NCBI RefSeq assembly: GCF_012767755.2
Contig: NZ_AP023189.1
Location: 2,544,001 to 2,608,000, forward strand
Direction: 5' to 3'
DNA length: 64,000 nucleotides
DNA from: Pseudomonas tohonis
GTDB taxonomy: Bacteria > Pseudomonadota > Gammaproteobacteria > Pseudomonadales > Pseudomonadaceae
Position 1 is the stretch's first letter; each line of letters begins with the position of its first letter. The notes beneath the pieces are model-generated. The model worked only from the letters and a program-made list of their open reading frames with translations, was not told the origin of the DNA and did no database searches. The translations under genes and the position numbers were made by a program. This document shows, piece by piece, positions 61,308 to 64,000 of the stretch.

Positions 61308-61643
61308 TCCGACTGCTCGACGGTGAAGCCGACGGTGATCGGCCTTCCTGGTCGAGTCACTACGAATCAGCTTGGATTGCTTTCCCTGGATGGATTGAAC
61401 GCTGCGTTGCAGGGGGCGCTACGCCAGCAGGTTCGCCGTGAACTTGGCGCCAATTGTAAGGTGATGGCCAGGTGATAGCTAGCTCATCTCTTAGCCATTT
61501 GTCGGCAATCTCTTACACGATCTAGGGGTTGCCCCTAGAACACCCTACGCCCCCTCGGCGGCACCGCAACTCTTGCGTCGCGACGTCTGTCCAACGAGGG
61601 CACGTGCTATAAACCTAGGGTTTGAAGCCACTGGAGATGGACA
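61308..61643. other. 336-bp divergent promoter region
   Basis: No gene. Holds palindrome site B at 61522-61538 and a GCTAGC-centred palindrome near 61480. Sits between the 61307 (minus) and 61644 (plus) starts. Confidence 0.5.
61522..61538. promoter_or_regulatory. Palindrome site B, CTAGGGG-N3-CCCCTAG
   Basis: Perfect inverted repeat with the same arms and spacing as site A (centre TTG). It is 106 bp before the GvpU-like ATG and about 215 bp before the 61307 gene; distance favours control of the GvpU-like gene. Confidence 0.65.
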
Positions 61644-62111
61644 ATGAGCGACAACAACAACCTCGCCAAGCAGGAGCCTGCGGGCCTCGCCGAATACGAC
61701 CTGAGCAAGGCCAAGGACTTCGAGTGGACGGGCCGCAGCATGGACTGGTTCCTGCAGATGCTGGTGCGCCAGGCCAACGACCTCGGCGTGGAGGTCGGCA
61801 TCACCCTGACCATCGGGGCGGGGATGATCAGCGGCACGCTCATCTCCGTCGAGAGCTACTTTGCCCAGTTCGCCGACGAGTACGCCAACTCCTGGCCGCA
61901 GGAGGGTCGCGAGGACATCCGCTCCACCTTCGCCAACCTGGGCGTGATGACCAAGACCACCGGCGACGACCCGAAACTGCTGCCGCCGCAATACATCCAC
62001 CTGAAGAACGTCAACGTCCATGCCGCCGGCGGCCTGACCTGCACCGGCCTGACACTGTGGCGCGGCACGCTCGCCTCGGTGACCGGGTTCAACCTCGGCA
62101 CCCTGAGCTGA
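61644..62111 (+). CDS. GvpU-like protein
   Basis: A 155-residue soluble protein. DWFLQMLVRQANDLGVEVGITLTIGAGMISGTLISVESYF and IHLKNVNVHAAGG match what I recall of the gas-vesicle accessory protein GvpU, a family also found in Pseudomonas without gas vesicles. No other gvp genes are in the window. The ATG follows GGAGA. Role in Pseudomonas unknown; may be a general small-molecule- or protein-binding fold. Confidence 0.6.
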   Translation: MSDNNNLAKQEPAGLAEYDLSKAKDFEWTGRSMDWFLQMLVRQANDLGVEVGITLTIGAGMISGTLISVESYFAQFADEYANSWPQEGREDIRSTFANLGVMTKTTGDDPKLLPPQYIHLKNVNVHAAGGLTCTGLTLWRGTLASVTGFNLGTLS

Positions 62112-62149
62112 CCTTCACGTCCGACGTCGCACAACCTTCGACCCACAGG

Positions 62150-62180
62150 AGCCCCGGCATTCGTCCGGGGCTTCCTGCTT
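62150..62180. terminator. Terminator between GvpU-like gene and the next
   Basis: AGCCCCGG pairs with CCGGGGCT across seven bases; followed by a weak T/C-rich stretch (TCCTGCTTTC). Confidence 0.6.
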
Positions 62181-62402
62181 TCAGTATTTGCGCCGCACCG
62201 CGACATCGGTGATGCCCTTCTCGGCGGTCATGCGCAGGTAGTCGCTGTTGTCCCTGGGCTCCCCGGTGAAGGGGATGCCGTGTTTCTCCATCAGCAGGCC
62301 ATAGATGTCGGAGCTGGACGGCTGGTAATCCACCTCGACCATGAAGGCGCGCGGGGTGCCGTTTTCCTTGTAGATGATCTCGTAGCGGTTGTTGCCCTTC
62401 AT
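62181..62402 (-). CDS. Small hypothetical protein
   Basis: A 73-residue soluble protein: NNRYEIIYKENGTPRAFMVEVD, then SSDIYGLLMEKHGIP and SDYLRMTAEKGITDVAVRRK. AAGGAGG precedes the ATG at the ideal distance, so expression is likely. No family recognised. Confidence 0.65.
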   Translation of the reverse strand: MKGNNRYEIIYKENGTPRAFMVEVDYQPSSSDIYGLLMEKHGIPFTGEPRDNSDYLRMTAEKGITDVAVRRKY

Positions 62403-62583
62403 GTCTTCCTCCTTGCCGGGTGTCCTTGCCAATAGACGGGCAGGGCGGGAATTGGTTTTGCCGATTTTCCCGGGCGGTCAAAGGGCGTGATCGTGAACGT
62501 CCATAAGCACTATCGAGACGACTGATTTCAAAGCGGCGCGGTGCACCAATAAAGTTGGCTCCAACAGATTGAAGGAGGCAGTC

Positions 62584-62802
62584 ATGCCGCATATCGACAT
62601 CATGTCCGTCGTTGGAAGTGCAGTTCCCGAGGCGCTGCGTGCGCAAGGGCATCTGGCCTGCTGGTTCGTGATGATCGACGGCCAGTGCAAATCCGGTCCC
62701 TACACCACCCTGGACATGGCCTGCGCAAGCAAGGCGATCTGGGAGTTGGAAATGGCCAAGATGGCCAAGCGACACAAGGGTTTCCTGGCCATGGCCGCCT
62801 GA
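62584..62802 (+). CDS. Small hypothetical protein
   Basis: A 72-residue protein with two Cys (ACWFVMIDGQCKSG) and a helical tail (ASKAIWELEMAKMAKRHK). AAGGAGG lies before the ATG. An in-frame ATG 15 bases upstream would overlap that ribosome site, so 62584 is chosen. No family name. Confidence 0.6.
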   Translation: MPHIDIMSVVGSAVPEALRAQGHLACWFVMIDGQCKSGPYTTLDMACASKAIWELEMAKMAKRHKGFLAMAA

Positions 62803-62882
62803 GTTTTCCAGCGCCTGCTCCGGCGCATTTTGGCAGCGTGGGGCTGCCCGTTTATTCCTGGTGCCCATCCCGCACCCCCTTT

Positions 62883-62913
62883 GGCCCGCCACCTGGCGGG
62901 CCTTGTTTTTTCC
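62883..62913 (+). terminator. Terminator upstream of earP
   Basis: GGCCCGCC pairs with GGCGGGCC across ACCT and is followed by TTGTTTTTT, ending transcription of the small gene before earP. Confidence 0.85.
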
Positions 62914-62963
62914 GCCCGGGCCGGCTGCGGGTAAACTGCCGGCTTTTATCGCGGAAGCCCCTC

Positions 62964-64000
62964 GTGAACTGGGACATTTTCTGTAGCGTCGTGGACAACT
63001 ACGGCGACATCGGCGTGACCTGGCGCCTGGCGCGCCAGCTGGTGGCCGAGCACGGCCTGCGGGTGCGTCTCTGGGTGGACGAGCCGGCCGCCTTCGCGCG
63101 GCTGTGCCCCGGCGCCGATGCCAGGGCCGATCGCCAGGTGCACCAGGGCGTGGAGGTACGCCACTGGCCGGCCGAGTGGCAGCCGACGGAACCTGCGGAT
63201 GTGGTGATCGAGGCCTTCGCCTGCCAACTGCCCGCTGCCTACAGGGAGGCCATGGCTGCACGGGCCCGCTCGCCGCTCTGGTTGAACCTGGAGTACCTCA
63301 GCGCCGAGGCGTGGGTGGAAGGCTTCCACGGCCTGCCGTCCCTGCAGGCCGATGGGCTGCAGAAGTTCTTCTTCTTCCCGGGGTTCACCGAGCGCACCGG
63401 CGGCCTGCTGCGCGAGCGCGGCTTGCTCGACCGGCGCGATGCCTTGCGCGGCAAGCCCGGGACCCGGGCCGATTTCCTCCGTACGCTCGGCGTGCAGCAC
63501 CGGCCGGGTGAGCGGCTGATCTCCCTGTTCGCCTACGAGAATGCGGCGCTATCCGGCTGGCTCGATGCCTTGGCGGCGGACCCGCGCGCCACCCAGGTGC
63601 TGGTGCCCGAAGGGCGCGTGCTGGGCGATGTGGCGAACTGGCTCGGTGCCGGCGGCCTGGCCGTGGGCGACAGCCACCAGCGCGGCAACCTGGTGCTGCA
63701 GGTGCTGCCTTTCCTGTCCCAGGACGATTACGACCGCCTGCTCTGGTGCTGCGACTTCAACGCGGTACGCGGGGAGGATTCCTTCGTGCGTGCGCAATGG
63801 GCCGGCCAGCCGATGCTCTGGCACATCTACCAGCAGGAGGACGATGTTCACCTGGAGAAGCTCGACGCCTTCCTCGCGCGCTATGTCGCCGATCTGGACG
63901 AGGCGCCGGCGCGGGCGTTGCTCGCGGCCTGGCGGGCGTGGAACCAGGGTGGCGACATGGGCGCCGCCTGGTTGGCGATGCAGCCGTTCGAGGCCTGCTT
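62964..64000 (+). CDS. earP: EF-P arginine rhamnosyltransferase EarP (partial)
   Basis: Transfers rhamnose from dTDP-rhamnose to an Arg of elongation factor P. The frame begins at a GTG (NWDIFCSVVDNYGDIGVTWR, the known family start with Asp in DNYGDIG) and stays open to the window end, giving about 345 residues of a protein usually near 375-380. Conserved segments include FFFPGFTERTGGLLRE, ISLFAYENAALSGWLDA, LLWCCDFNAVRGEDSFVRAQWAG and WHIYQQEDDVH. efp normally follows, beyond the window. The C-terminus is missing only because the window ends. Confidence 0.95.
   Translation, partial: MNWDIFCSVVDNYGDIGVTWRLARQLVAEHGLRVRLWVDEPAAFARLCPGADARADRQVHQGVEVRHWPAEWQPTEPADVVIEAFACQLPAAYREAMAARARSPLWLNLEYLSAEAWVEGFHGLPSLQADGLQKFFFFPGFTERTGGLLRERGLLDRRDALRGKPGTRADFLRTLGVQHRPGERLISLFAYENAALSGWLDALAADPRATQVLVPEGRVLGDVANWLGAGGLAVGDSHQRGNLVLQVLPFLSQDDYDRLLWCCDFNAVRGEDSFVRAQWAGQPMLWHIYQQEDDVHLEKLDAFLARYVADLDEAPARALLAAWRAWNQGGDMGAAWLAMQPFEAC

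Overview
The window is about 64 kb of high-GC chromosomal DNA from a gammaproteobacterium, almost certainly a Pseudomonas or close relative. Evidence: the block prmB - membrane protein - hydrolase - aroC - MFS - mtnB/mtnD/mtnC - alkA - speE has the gene order I recall from P. aeruginosa PA1677-PA1687; a thiolase/FadB pair resembles PA1736-PA1737; the right edge holds earP (EF-P arginine rhamnosyltransferase); and families of Pseudomonas-type REP elements lie between genes. There are no rRNA genes, CRISPR arrays, phage genes or IS transposases. One tRNA (Ser-GGA) is present.

Layout. 0-15 kb: an HxlR regulator divergent from a carboxymuconolactone-decarboxylase-like gene, an Smr gene, a cysteine hydrolase, prmB, aroC, the methionine-salvage genes mtnB/D/C, a small-membrane-protein and phosphatase cluster, the alkylation-repair pair ogt-alkA, and speE. 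15-24 kb: an MHS transporter; an AraC regulator divergent from a Baeyer-Villiger-type monooxygenase / lipase / SDR operon; an EamA exporter; an RraB-like gene and a glutamine amidotransferase. 24-31 kb: an orphan ABC solute-binding protein with a duplicated 3' flank, then the four-gene Anbu operon (circularly permuted ATP-grasp, alpha-E, transglutaminase, proteasome-like peptidase) behind a good sigma-54 promoter. 31-34 kb: a convergent three-gene operon of a small protein ending in Gly-Gly, a 940-residue DUF4132-type protein and a DUF7660-like protein. 34-37 kb: a rhodanese/cytochrome c pair and an AEC transporter. 37-40 kb: thiolase and FadB-like beta-oxidation genes. 40-47 kb: a D-amino-acid / N-acyl-D-amino-acid utilisation operon with its own RpiR regulator and two matching operator-like sites. 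47-57 kb: small exported proteins, a second amidotransferase, CorA, PlsC, a chemoreceptor and an enoyl-CoA hydratase. 57-64 kb: tRNA-Ser, a PIN/NYN-like protein, a run of exported or lipoprotein genes with shared palindromes upstream, a GvpU-like gene, small hypotheticals and the start of earP.

The strongest candidates for undescribed biology are: (1) the 33.8-34.3 kb protein, whose predicted beta-grasp layout and C-terminal Gly-Gly resemble MoaD/ThiS, coupled to the DUF4132 gene and lying opposite the Anbu operon; (2) the sigma-54-driven Anbu operon; (3) a set of CTAGGGG palindromes associated with exported-protein genes at 59.6-61.6 kb. All functional calls are from reading sequence motifs, without database searches.
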